From assembly GCA_017962845.1 (NCBI GenBank), contig JAGCUN010000015.1, positions 1-64,000 of the forward strand: a DNA stretch of 64,000 bases, written 5' to 3'. Shown piece after piece: positions 7,779 through 14,937 of this stretch. Positions within the stretch are counted from its first letter, which is position 1; every line of letters starts with the position of its first letter. The notes below the pieces were generated by a model that was not told the origin of the DNA, searched no databases, and was given only the letters and a program-made list of their open reading frames with translations. The stretch comes from Bacteroidales bacterium (GTDB lineage: Bacteria > Bacteroidota > Bacteroidia > Bacteroidales > WCHB1-69). The translations under genes and the position numbers were made by a program.

Positions 7779-8289
7779 GCGGTTTCGCCTTCCGCGCGAA
7801 CTCGAACAGCGACTGCGGCAGATGGCAGTAGCCCGTGGGGTTCTTGTCCAAATAGTCCTGATGGTACTCCTCCGCCGTATAGAAGTTTTCCAAGGGAAGT
7901 TTCTCCACAGCCAAGGGCTGCGGATAGTTCTCCTGCTCATCCTGATACACCTTTTCGATGATGGGCAAATCCTCAGGGGTTGTATAGTAAATTCCTGTTC
8001 GATAGCGTGCTCCCTCATCGTGGCCCTGCTTGTTCACACTTGTCGGGTCGATGGCCTTGAAGAACATCTGCAACAGAAATGCAAGCCCGACCACCTCGGG
8101 ATCGTATTGAACACGAACCGTCTCCACAAACCCCGTCGTGTCGGTATAGACCTCCTGATAGGTCGGGTTTTCCGTATGTCCGTTGGCGAAGCCCACTTCC
8201 GTATCTACCACACCCTCAATCTGTTTGAAGTAATGCTCGGTTCCCCAGAAGCAGCCTCCTGCAAGATAAATGTCTTTTGTTTTGGTCAT
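7774..8289 (-). CDS. msrA: Peptide-methionine (S)-S-oxide reductase MsrA
   Basis: This 171-residue enzyme reduces methionine-S-sulfoxide in proteins with thioredoxin as donor. The catalytic GCFWG motif places the nucleophile at C13. The downstream TEVGFANGHTENPTYQEVYT and YHQDYLDKNP blocks are MsrA signatures. No signal peptide or MsrB fusion is present, so it is a cytoplasmic single-domain MsrA. It lies 46 bases downstream of a CDF metal exporter on the same strand without a clear promoter of its own, which suggests co-transcription with a metal/oxidative stress link. Confidence 0.93.
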   Translation of the reverse strand: MTKTKDIYLAGGCFWGTEHYFKQIEGVVDTEVGFANGHTENPTYQEVYTDTTGFVETVRVQYDPEVVGLAFLLQMFFKAIDPTSVNKQGHDEGARYRTGIYYTTPEDLPIIEKVYQDEQENYPQPLAVEKLPLENFYTAEEYHQDYLDKNPTGYCHLPQSLFEFARKAKPH

Positions 8290-8335
8290 AGTGTATGATT
8301 TCTAAAGATTTTGGAATGAAAATGCTGGGAGTTGA

Positions 8336-9451
8336 TTATTCGCTGTAATTGTGGTCCACCACGACTACCACTTGCATCCCCGGCACCAAGGGCTGTATCT
8401 CAGTGGTGAGCTGCGCGATGAGGTCGGCGTCATCATGGACGGAGATGTCGGGCACCACATCAACGGAGAGCATCTTGTCGCGCTCCGAATAGTAGAAACC
8501 GTGTACCTGCACAATCTCTTTGTGGGCGGACAACGTCTGTAACACCTGCGTTTGCAATTCGGACATCCGGTTCTCACCGGTGGCGATGGCATAAACCCCG
8601 ACGGTCATGACGATGCCGTGCCGCAGATACATCTGTGTGGAAATCTTTCGCGTGAGTCCGTGAATGTCGTGGGCGTTCATCGTGTCGTCAACACTCACGT
8701 GCAATGAGCCGATTTTCACATCGGGACCGTAGTTGTGGAGGATGAGGTCATACACGCCGTGCACGCCCTCGAAGTCGCCGACCTCCTGCTTGATCTGGTG
8801 GGTGAGCTCCGCCGGGATGCTGGTGCCCAACAGCTCGTTGACGGGCGAGGCGAGCATCTCGATACCGGCCTTGATGATGACTACAGAAATCAGCGCGCCG
8901 AGGTAGCCGTCGATGGAGACGTTCCACAGCAGCATAATGCCTGCCGACACGAGGGTGGCCAAGGTGATAATGGAATCGAACAACGCATCCGAGCCGGAGG
9001 CAATCAGCGCGTCGCTCTTCAGCTGCTTGCCCTTGCGTTTCACATACATCCCCAGCACCAACTTTACTACGATGGCCACCACGATGACCACGAGCGTCAC
9101 CGTGGTGTAGCTTGGCTCTGTGGGGTGGAAGATCTTCTTCACCGACTCTATCAGCGAGGTGATGCCCGCCGACAGCACAATGACGGCGATGATGATGGCG
9201 CTGAAATACTCGATGCGCCCGAACCCGAAGGGATGCTTGCGGTCGGCGGGGCGTTGCGAGAGCTTGGTGCCCACAATGGTGATGACGCTCGACAGCGCGT
9301 CGCTGAGGTTGTTGACGGCGTCCATCACGATGGCCACGCTGCTGGCCAAGATGCCGACACCTGCCTTGAAAGCCGCTAAAAGAACATTGGCGGCGATGCC
9401 GATCCAACTGGTGCGGATGATTTGGGTGCTACGGTCTGTCTGATTGCTCAT
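8336..9451 (-). CDS. Cation diffusion facilitator (CDF) exporter, Mn-type signature
   Basis: This 371-residue inner-membrane metal/proton antiporter has about six N-terminal transmembrane segments (residues 15-205) and a C-terminal cytoplasmic ferredoxin-like domain (about 210-290), followed by an extra region of about 75 residues. The transport-site motif in TM2 is N47-x3-D51 (within DAVNNLSD) and in TM5 D155-x3-D159 (SDALFD). NxxxD plus DxxxD is the pattern of manganese CDFs such as MntE, unlike the HxxxD of zinc members, so Mn2+ export is the best inference. It is probably the first gene of an operon with msrA. Confidence 0.85.
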   Translation of the reverse strand: MSNQTDRSTQIIRTSWIGIAANVLLAAFKAGVGILASSVAIVMDAVNNLSDALSSVITIVGTKLSQRPADRKHPFGFGRIEYFSAIIIAVIVLSAGITSLIESVKKIFHPTEPSYTTVTLVVIVVAIVVKLVLGMYVKRKGKQLKSDALIASGSDALFDSIITLATLVSAGIMLLWNVSIDGYLGALISVVIIKAGIEMLASPVNELLGTSIPAELTHQIKQEVGDFEGVHGVYDLILHNYGPDVKIGSLHVSVDDTMNAHDIHGLTRKISTQMYLRHGIVMTVGVYAIATGENRMSELQTQVLQTLSAHKEIVQVHGFYYSERDKMLSVDVVPDISVHDDADLIAQLTTEIQPLVPGMQVVVVVDHNYSE

Positions 9452-9515
9452 TGGTTTCTGAATAAACTTGTTGTTATTGCTTGCACATTCTTTTTAACCC
9501 GACGAATTTGCGCAC

Positions 9516-9524
9516 GCAAAGATA
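9516..9524 (-). promoter_or_regulatory. -7 promoter box for the CDF-msrA unit
   Basis: TATCTTTGC on the minus strand lies about 65 bases before the CDF start, divergent from the tcdA promoter. Confidence 0.6.
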
Positions 9525-9576
9525 CACTTTTTCCATTGATTATGCTGTAATAAAATTGCACAAGTAAAAATTGTTG

Positions 9577-9585
9577 TACTTTTGC
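9577..9585 (+). promoter_or_regulatory. -7 promoter box for tcdA
   Basis: TACTTTTGC lies 26 bases before ATG 9612. The TTG inside this box is in frame with tcdA, but it is promoter rather than start. Confidence 0.6.
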
Positions 9586-9611
9586 ACTTTCAATCGCAAA
9601 AGAAAATACCC

Positions 9612-10409
9612 ATGGGAATTGAAGATTCCATTTTCAACCGGCTGACCTTGTTGTTGGGCACAGAGACGATGGATGTTGTGGCCCGTCAGCGCGTTATCAT
9701 CTTCGGTGTGGGCGGCGTTGGAAGCTGGTGCGCCGAGAGCCTCGTGCGCAGCGGCATCCGTCACCTCACCCTCGTTGACAGCGACTGTGTGTGCATCACC
9801 AACATCAACCGCCAACTTCAGGCTACCACCCGAACCGTGGGAAAAGTCAAAGTGGAGGTGCTGAAGGAGAGGCTATTGGACATCAACCCGAAAGCGGAGA
9901 TCAATGCCATTCAAGAGATTTATAGCGCTGAAAATGCTGCATCGTTCCAACTTGACACCTACGACTATATCATCGATGCCATCGACAGTTTGAAAGACAA
10001 GGTCCATCTCATCCTGCAAGCCACCCAATGCAAGGGGAAATTCTTCTCGGCCATGGGCGCGGCCCTCAAAATGGATCCGACCAAGGTGCAGGTGGCTGAG
10101 TTCTGGCAAGTGCAAGGCTGCCCACTGGCTCGTGCCATCCGCAAACGCTTCAAAAGAGACGGCACTTTCCCGAAGAGGAAGTTCCTTTGCGTCTATTCCA
10201 AGGAGCTGCTTTCCAACAAGGGTCCTGCCAGCGCCTGCGGAACCAGTGCCTGCATGTGTCCGAAATTCCCTATCGGGGAAGGTACCCCTGAACTTGCCAA
10301 CCACGAGTGGTGCTCGTCGAAAGCGCAAATCAACGGCACCACGGCACACATCACCGCCATCTTCGGATTCACAATAGCCGGACTGGTGATGCAGGATATC
10401 TGCCAATAG
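9612..10409 (+). CDS. tcdA: tRNA threonylcarbamoyladenosine dehydratase TcdA
   Basis: This ThiF/E1-like ATP-dependent enzyme cyclises t6A37 of ANN-decoding tRNAs to ct6A. The nucleotide-binding glycine loop is G32-V-G-G-V-G-S38. The DxDxxxxxNxxRQ block (DSDCVCITNINRQLQA) and the C-terminal Cys-rich stretch (ACGTSACMCPKFP) fit TcdA. The start is set at ATG 9612 because the in-frame TTG at 9582 falls in the -7 box. That gives 265 residues, the family's usual length. It is monocistronic and divergent from the CDF gene. Confidence 0.9.
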   Translation: MGIEDSIFNRLTLLLGTETMDVVARQRVIIFGVGGVGSWCAESLVRSGIRHLTLVDSDCVCITNINRQLQATTRTVGKVKVEVLKERLLDINPKAEINAIQEIYSAENAASFQLDTYDYIIDAIDSLKDKVHLILQATQCKGKFFSAMGAALKMDPTKVQVAEFWQVQGCPLARAIRKRFKRDGTFPKRKFLCVYSKELLSNKGPASACGTSACMCPKFPIGEGTPELANHEWCSSKAQINGTTAHITAIFGFTIAGLVMQDICQ

Positions 10410-10429
10410 TATCGTGTTGCATTCGGTTG

Positions 10430-10484
10430 CGCCAGCGGCATTGAGTACCGCCAGCAACATTACGAGAATCACAATATTCTTCAT
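10430..10484 (-). pseudogene. Promoter plus signal-peptide remnant of a secreted protein gene
   Basis: From ATG 10484 the minus strand reads MKNIVILVMLLAVLNAAGA, a convincing signal peptide, behind a TATTTTGC promoter-like box at 10504-10511. Past the signal the frame runs antisense into tcdA, with composition unlike a protein. It therefore looks like the 5' end of a gene whose body was lost. A 10 bp inverted repeat lies just upstream. Confidence 0.35.
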
Positions 10485-10535
10485 CTTCCACTTTTTTGCA
10501 ACAGCAAAATACAATTTTTATTCCATGATTATCAC

Positions 10536-10570
10536 GTACTGCATAAAACACATACTTTTGTATGCAGTAC
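10536..10570. repeat. 10 bp inverted repeat, possible operator
   Basis: GTACTGCATA (10536-10545) and its exact complement TATGCAGTAC (10561-10570) are separated by 15 bases. There is no T run, so it is not an ordinary terminator. It lies 20-60 bases upstream of the promoter-like box of the signal-peptide remnant, and 23 bases below the nitroreductase stop. Confidence 0.45.
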
Positions 10571-10592
10571 AGAATATTTATTGCATAAAATC

Positions 10593-11261
10593 TTACGCCC
10601 ACTCGAAGTTCTCTTTCCCTGCGCCCACCTCGAAATGGTACTTGGCGATGCCGAGGTCGAGTTGGGCGTAGCCGATGAGGGAGAACTTCGCCTTGGCCTC
10701 CACTCGGTTGCCGTCGCGGAGCACGAACTTGAATTTCTGCTGGTTGACCGCCGTGGGGGCCAGGATGGCCGCTTCCACGCCCTGACGGAACCATTCGGGC
10801 ATCGCGCCGTTCACCTCTGCAAAGTTCTCAATGGGTTTCAGCTTGTGCTGCACCCCTTGGTTGGCGCCATAGCCTAACGAGATGACACAGAACAACTTCT
10901 CGCCGTCCAGCACCTGATAGGAGTCGGGCTGCTTGCTGAACATAAGGCCCACCCAGCAGGTGTTCAGCCCGAGCATCTGGGCACGAATGACCACCTTCTC
11001 GCCATAGTAGCCGAGCAGGGTGTCGGCGCCCTTCTTGCCGACGACCGCAATGTAGTTGCTGATGCCGCTGAACTTGCCGTACTTGGCCATGCCACCGGCA
11101 AAGGCCTTGGGCTCGTCGGTCACCAGTTGCAGGTGGGTGCCGCCCTCGCGGTTGCACTCCTCAATGAGAGCTTTCAGCTCTTCGATTTTCTCTGCCTCGA
11201 TGGGCTTTTCCATATATTGCCGCACACTGTGGCGGGCAACAATAGCTTCTTGTAAGTTCAT
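10593..11261 (-). CDS. Nitroreductase family protein
   Basis: This 222-residue FMN-dependent oxidoreductase-fold protein starts with AIVARHSVRQY, the flavin-binding Arg-Ser-x-Arg-type motif of nitroreductases. Other blocks include GYYGEKVVIRAQMLGLNTCW and a C-terminal LAPTAVNQQKF. It belongs to the putative TM nitroreductase subgroup (PF14512-like) with a duplicated half-domain. The physiological substrate is unknown. It lies 44 bases downstream of the EFR1 ferrodoxin gene on the same strand, which could supply electrons. Confidence 0.82.
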   Translation of the reverse strand: MNLQEAIVARHSVRQYMEKPIEAEKIEELKALIEECNREGGTHLQLVTDEPKAFAGGMAKYGKFSGISNYIAVVGKKGADTLLGYYGEKVVIRAQMLGLNTCWVGLMFSKQPDSYQVLDGEKLFCVISLGYGANQGVQHKLKPIENFAEVNGAMPEWFRQGVEAAILAPTAVNQQKFKFVLRDGNRVEAKAKFSLIGYAQLDLGIAKYHFEVGAGKENFEWA

Positions 11262-11305
11262 ATTCTAAAATTCAATAACTCTATAACTCTAAAATTCTAA
11301 ACACC

Positions 11306-12079
11306 TCAAAATTGTAAAGATGTTTTCACTTTCATATCCCCTACCGTCACCTTCGGGTGGTGGTACTGGTGCGCTTTGGGTGTGGGCTTGCGGTTGAGCT
11401 CCACGGCCTGATGCGGGCAGAAGTGAACGCAGGCGAGGCACTGCGTGCAGTTGTCGCCGCAATGGGCTTTGCCATCCGTAAGGGTGATGTTGCCTTGTGG
11501 ACACACGTCAGCGCAGATGCTGCAGCCTACACAAAGGTCGGTGTTGACGGCGGGCGTGAGCATCGGCAGGGTGCGGCGTTGCACACTGGGACGGGCGCAT
11601 AACGCACCGATGGGGCCCCACCATGCGTAGTGCAGACAGTGCGTGCCGGCGGCGATTTCTTCGGTGATGTGCTCCAACCGCTCAGCGTACTTCTCGAACT
11701 TCCACACCTGTTGGTTGGGGTCGCGCCCGAAGCCGACGGCACTGTTGTCGGGTACGCGAATCTTCTGACTGTATGCCAGTCGCAAACCTTTGTCGGCCAG
11801 TAATTTCCAAACCGTATGGATGGAGTTGCCAGCTTGTGCACCGCAGGGGATGACGATGAAGATGTATGCTTCTTTGGGCAGTTGCAGTCGCGGCAGCAAT
11901 TCCGTCACCGCCCGCGGCGCGTTGAACCAATAGCTGGGATAAACCAGCCCGATGCGCCGTTCCTGCGACAAATCCTGATGCACCGCCTGATGGAGCGGCA
12001 TCACCGTTTCGTTGAGTTTCTCCGCGATGTGGCGGCTGATGGCCAGGCTGTTGCCTGTGCCCGAAAAGTAGAAGATCAT
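11306..12079 (-). CDS. EFR1-family ferrodoxin (flavodoxin-like domain plus two 4Fe-4S clusters)
   Basis: This 257-residue electron carrier starts directly with the flavodoxin phosphate loop FSGTGNS (residues 4-10). The flavodoxin-like part runs to about residue 175. Two 4Fe-4S motifs follow: CVGCSICADVCP and CTQCLACVHFCP. This architecture is that of the EFR1 ferrodoxins widespread in anaerobes. It is probably cytoplasmic. It precedes the nitroreductase (44 bp gap) and follows a tiny membrane-protein ORF and glutathione peroxidase, all on one strand. Confidence 0.85.
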   Translation of the reverse strand: MIFYFSGTGNSLAISRHIAEKLNETVMPLHQAVHQDLSQERRIGLVYPSYWFNAPRAVTELLPRLQLPKEAYIFIVIPCGAQAGNSIHTVWKLLADKGLRLAYSQKIRVPDNSAVGFGRDPNQQVWKFEKYAERLEHITEEIAAGTHCLHYAWWGPIGALCARPSVQRRTLPMLTPAVNTDLCVGCSICADVCPQGNITLTDGKAHCGDNCTQCLACVHFCPHQAVELNRKPTPKAHQYHHPKVTVGDMKVKTSLQF

Positions 12080-12097
12080 ACTATTGACTTTTTTATT

Positions 12098-12265
12098 TTA
12101 TTCGAATTTCTTCATCTTCCGCACCGCCTCAATCCAACTGACAAAGTACCGTATTCCCGCTATTGCGAGGGCTGTCCCGAGCCCAGGATAGAATCCCGCA
12201 AAGAACTCTGCGGGCATTCCGGGGATGAATTTCAGACTGATGCAATTTTCACAAGCGTGTGCCAT
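12098..12265 (-). CDS. Small (55 aa) putative membrane protein
   Basis: An ATG at 12265 opens a 55-residue frame starting MAHACENCISLKFIPGMPAE and ending in a basic KMKKFE tail. It has a CxxC pair (C5, C8) and one hydrophobic segment (about residues 18-44, FFAGFYPGLGTALAIAGIRY). It fills the space between the glutathione peroxidase and EFR1 genes on the same strand, 11 bases below one and 18 above the other. I recognise no family. Operon position and codon use make it plausible. Confidence 0.5.
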   Translation of the reverse strand: MAHACENCISLKFIPGMPAEFFAGFYPGLGTALAIAGIRYFVSWIEAVRKMKKFE

Positions 12266-12276
12266 ATTTTACAGTC

Positions 12277-12822
12277 TTATTTCAACATCGCCTCAATGTC
12301 TGCTTCCATCTCCTCGGGGGTTGTGGTGGGCGGGAAACGTTTGATAACGGCGCCGTCCTTCGAAACGAGGAACTTGGTGAAATTCCACTTGATGTCGCTG
12401 CTCTTCTCCACGCTCTTGCTAATGGTTTTGAACAGAGCCGCCGAAGCCTTGGCCTTCAAGCCCTTGTACTCCTCGGTCGGGGCCATCGTTTTCAGGTATT
12501 CATAGATGGGGTGCGCCTCCTTGCCGTTGACATCAATTTTCTTCATCAGCGGGAAGGTCACACCATGGTTAAGGCGGCAGAACTCCGCAATCTCCTCGTC
12601 AGAGCCGGGCTCCTGGTTGGCGAACTGGTCGCACGGAAAGCCGAGGATGACCAGCCCTTGGTCTTTGTACTTCTGGTAGAGTGCCTCCAAGCCGTCGTAT
12701 TGCGGGGTGAAACCGCACTTCGAGGCGGTGTTGACAATCATCAGAACTTTGCCGCTGTATTGCGCCATTTCTACTTCTACACCCTTGTTGTTCAGGGCTT
12801 TAAAATCATAAATTGTTGCCAT
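12277..12822 (-). CDS. Glutathione peroxidase family protein (thiol peroxidase)
   Basis: This 181-residue enzyme is predicted to reduce hydroperoxides. It has the catalytic [12 protein letters not shown] with C36 at the selenocysteine position, the [12 protein letters not shown] motif and the WNFTKFL motif, so the tetrad is complete. Bacteroidota generally lack glutathione, and such proteins usually work with thioredoxin. It is cytoplasmic, with no signal peptide. It lies 31 bases downstream of the MarR-family gene, and regulation by that OhrR-like protein is likely. Confidence 0.9.
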   Translation of the reverse strand: MATIYDFKALNNKGVEVEMAQYSGKVLMIVNTASKCGFTPQYDGLEALYQKYKDQGLVILGFPCDQFANQEPGSDEEIAEFCRLNHGVTFPLMKKIDVNGKEAHPIYEYLKTMAPTEEYKGLKAKASAALFKTISKSVEKSSDIKWNFTKFLVSKDGAVIKRFPPTTTPEEMEADIEAMLK

Positions 12823-12853
12823 TTTCTTTATTTTTTGATATTAATTGAATAAA

Positions 12854-13303
12854 TTATTTGTCTTTTGCTTTCAACCCATCAATGAGTTGATCGAGCATGG
12901 GCACCATGGCGGCCAATTTCTCTCCCCCTTCCATCTTCTCTATGATGCTCGCGCCCAAACATTCGGGAATATGCTTCGCCTGCTCGCGCATGGCCATGCC
13001 TTTTTCCGTAAGCGTCACGATGCGCTGACGTGTGTCGGTTTTGCCTTTTGTGCGTTTGAGCAATCCCGCTTTCTCCATGCGCTGCAGCAGCGGCGTGACG
13101 GTGTTCGTGTCGAGCATCAGCCGCTTCGCGATGTCGCACACAGGTTGCTTGTCCTGCTCCCACAGCACCAACAGCACGAGATACTGCGAATAGGTGATGC
13201 CCAACGGATCGAGGTGCGGGTGATACGCGCTCATAGTCAGCCGAGCCGCCGTATAAAGCCGAAAACAGAGTTGGTTTTTTAGTTTAAGTTGCTCGTATTC
13301 CAT
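12854..13303 (-). CDS. MarR/OhrR-type redox-sensing transcriptional regulator
   Basis: This protein is about 149 residues from the start MEYEQLKLKN. An alternative ATG lies three codons upstream at 13312. It has a winged-helix MarR fold, with VCDIAKRLMLDTNTVTPLLQ as recognition region and DTRQRIVTLTEKG as wing. A single Cys in NQLCFRLYTAAR (C13) sits where OhrR has its peroxide-sensing Cys15. It heads a unit with glutathione peroxidase. Two direct copies of an ATCG-N4-CGAT palindrome flank its promoter, which fits autoregulated repression relieved by peroxide. Confidence 0.85.
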   Translation of the reverse strand: MEYEQLKLKNQLCFRLYTAARLTMSAYHPHLDPLGITYSQYLVLLVLWEQDKQPVCDIAKRLMLDTNTVTPLLQRMEKAGLLKRTKGKTDTRQRIVTLTEKGMAMREQAKHIPECLGASIIEKMEGGEKLAAMVPMLDQLIDGLKAKDK

Positions 13304-13310
13304 TACTTGC

Positions 13311-13331
13311 ATATTTATATCGTTCACGATG
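13311..13331. promoter_or_regulatory. Putative MarR operator O1
   Basis: ATATTTATATCG-TTCA-CGATG contains the short palindrome ATCG-N4-CGAT. It covers the expected transcription start of the marR-like gene, just below its -7 box. Confidence 0.55.
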
Positions 13332-13339
13332 CAAAAATA
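13331..13339 (-). promoter_or_regulatory. -7 promoter box for the marR-gpx unit
   Basis: TATTTTTGC on the minus strand is sandwiched between the two operator-like repeats, 28 bases before ATG 13303. Confidence 0.65.
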
Positions 13340-13345
13340 CAAAAA

Positions 13346-13366
13346 ATATTTATATCGCGAGCGATG
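13346..13366. promoter_or_regulatory. Putative MarR operator O2
   Basis: ATATTTATATCG-CGAG-CGATG is the second copy. It is identical to O1 outside the four central bases, in the same orientation, and 35 bp from O1. It covers the -33 side of the promoter. Confidence 0.55.
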
Positions 13367-13464
13367 TTTTTATTTTTTTTTTGATTATCGTGATTGCCAG
13401 CAATGTGTTTCGTAAAATGCGCTTATGGTCAATTATTTACAACCATCATGCCGGCCTGTTTGGT

Positions 13465-14268
13465 TTATACCCGTGGGGCGAGCTCCGACGCGTCCACCTG
13501 TACCGTGCGGGGTGCCCACTCCGAATAGATTTGTGCCGCCGTCTGTCCATCGCCGCGGGTGATGGTGTGCAGATATCGGTTGTATGTCTCTTCCGTCTCG
13601 CTGGGCAACTGCCGAAGACGGCAAAGCAGAGTGTCGCCGAGAAAGGTCTCTTTCTGCCATTGGATGGCGAGGCTGCAGATGGCGTGCCTGTCCATAAATG
13701 CCTCATCTGCCGACTGCATGGCGATACTTAGGTAGGTGCGGTTGTTGACGTGTCCGTTGAAGTCGAGGTTGATGGGACTGACGCTGTGTGTCACTTCCTG
13801 CAACAAGGTGCCGCCGTCGGGGAAACGCATCTTCTTGTGCGCCCCGGATGTTTTTTCAGGCAATATGGGAATCTGTGGCGCCAACGGTGTGTTGGGGGCG
13901 AGACGGTGTGCCTCGGTGTCTAAGAGAGTCCAACAGGCATAGCCATGTGCCACTTCAGTGCCGTCGGACTTGTGTACGCGGAAGTCGGTGTAGAGCCTCA
14001 GCGCACTGATCTCGCTGTTCCAGACCGTCACATCAATGTCGTCCGACCACAAAGCGGTCTGCGGCTCGAACCATGCGTTGAACTCCGTGACGACCCACAT
14101 CAGGTTCTGTTTCACCACATCGAATGCGGCCAAATGCAGGCACGCCATGTAGCGGGCCCAACAGTCTTGGAAATAGAGCAGCACCGCACCCGGTGTCATG
14201 CGGTATCGGGTGTCCATGTCGGCTGCCGTGAGCGAATAACGGTGGGTGTAGGGGAGAAAACTGCTCAT
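13465..14268 (-). CDS. Acyl-ACP thioesterase (FatA/FatB family)
   Basis: This 267-residue double hot-dog protein hydrolyses acyl-ACP to free fatty acid. The second hot-dog domain has the family motif DFNGHVNNRTYL (catalytic Asn/His region, residues 169-180). The first domain includes TPGAVLLYFQDCWARYM. It is cytoplasmic. Its ATG overlaps the stop of the upstream flavodoxin gene by one base (TAATG), so the two are translationally coupled. Confidence 0.88.
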   Translation of the reverse strand: MSSFLPYTHRYSLTAADMDTRYRMTPGAVLLYFQDCWARYMACLHLAAFDVVKQNLMWVVTEFNAWFEPQTALWSDDIDVTVWNSEISALRLYTDFRVHKSDGTEVAHGYACWTLLDTEAHRLAPNTPLAPQIPILPEKTSGAHKKMRFPDGGTLLQEVTHSVSPINLDFNGHVNNRTYLSIAMQSADEAFMDRHAICSLAIQWQKETFLGDTLLCRLRQLPSETEETYNRYLHTITRGDGQTAAQIYSEWAPRTVQVDASELAPRV

Positions 14269-14810
14269 TAGTTATTCATCCGTCGGCTTTCGCCCCATTT
14301 GTACTGCGGATAAGCCTTCTTGAGGTCGTTGGCGGAGCCTTCCACACCACTGCCACCGCTGGTGGCGAATACGTTGAGGGTCTTGCCGCTCAGGTCGTGG
14401 GCCTCAATGAAGGTGTTGACAATGGTGGGGGCGGTGTACCACCACACGGGGAAGCCGATCCATACGGTGTCGTAGTCGGCGATGTTCTCGCAATTGCCTT
14501 TGATGGCAGGGCGTGAGCTCTTGTCCTTCATCTCCAATGTGGAACGGGAGGATTTGTCGCGCCAGTTGAGGTCGGCGGCAGTGTATGGCACCTCAGGGGT
14601 GATTTCGTAAAGGTCGGCGTTGAACTCCTTGGCGAGTTTCTGCGCGGCAGCCTTGGTGGTGCCAGTAGCCGAGAAATAAACGATTAAAGTCTTGCTCATC
14701 TCTTTTTGATTAATTTGTGAATTGTTTTGATTTTCAGTGCTTTTGGGTGATTGCGCACACACGCTGAGCATCATGCAGCACGCGGCGATGAAAAAGGTGA
14801 TGTGTTTCAT
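14268..14810 (-). CDS. Flavodoxin with signal peptide
   Basis: This 180-residue protein has an N-terminal export signal (MKHITFFIAACCMMLSVCAQ) and a linker to about residue 38. The flavodoxin domain begins with MSKTLIVYFSATGTT, the FMN phosphate loop, and continues with WIGFPVWWYTAPTI and FATSGGSGVEGS. It is a flavodoxin_4-like electron carrier, apparently periplasmic or lipid-anchored. An internal ATG (MSKTL) could give a cytoplasmic form. It has its own promoter and is coupled to the thioesterase gene. Confidence 0.85.
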   Translation of the reverse strand: MKHITFFIAACCMMLSVCAQSPKSTENQNNSQINQKEMSKTLIVYFSATGTTKAAAQKLAKEFNADLYEITPEVPYTAADLNWRDKSSRSTLEMKDKSSRPAIKGNCENIADYDTVWIGFPVWWYTAPTIVNTFIEAHDLSGKTLNVFATSGGSGVEGSANDLKKAYPQYKWGESRRMNN

Positions 14811-14829
14811 TGTTCCTGTTTTTAGGACT

Positions 14830-14838
14830 GCAAAAATA
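14830..14838 (-). promoter_or_regulatory. -7 promoter box for the flavodoxin-thioesterase unit
   Basis: TATTTTTGC on the minus strand ends 20 bases before ATG 14810. Confidence 0.65.
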
Positions 14839-14891
14839 CAAAAAACAAATCGGTCATATTTAGTCTTGTGATGTTTTTTCAGTGAATTTTG

Positions 14892-14900
14892 TATTTTTGC
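14892..14900 (+). promoter_or_regulatory. -7 promoter box for the retropepsin-PDZ gene
   Basis: TATTTTTGC lies 37 bases before ATG 14938, divergent from the flavodoxin promoter. Confidence 0.65.
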
Positions 14901-14937
14901 GAGTTTTTTATGATGTTTAATAATAAATTGATTTTTT

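Noticed and set aside
9873..10484. Extension of the signal-peptide stub into a 200-residue protein
   Set aside because: Beyond the signal it is antisense to tcdA and has composition of a shadow frame.
10536..10570. Rho-independent terminator for the nitroreductase gene
   Set aside because: The inverted repeat has a 15-base loop and no T run on the minus strand.
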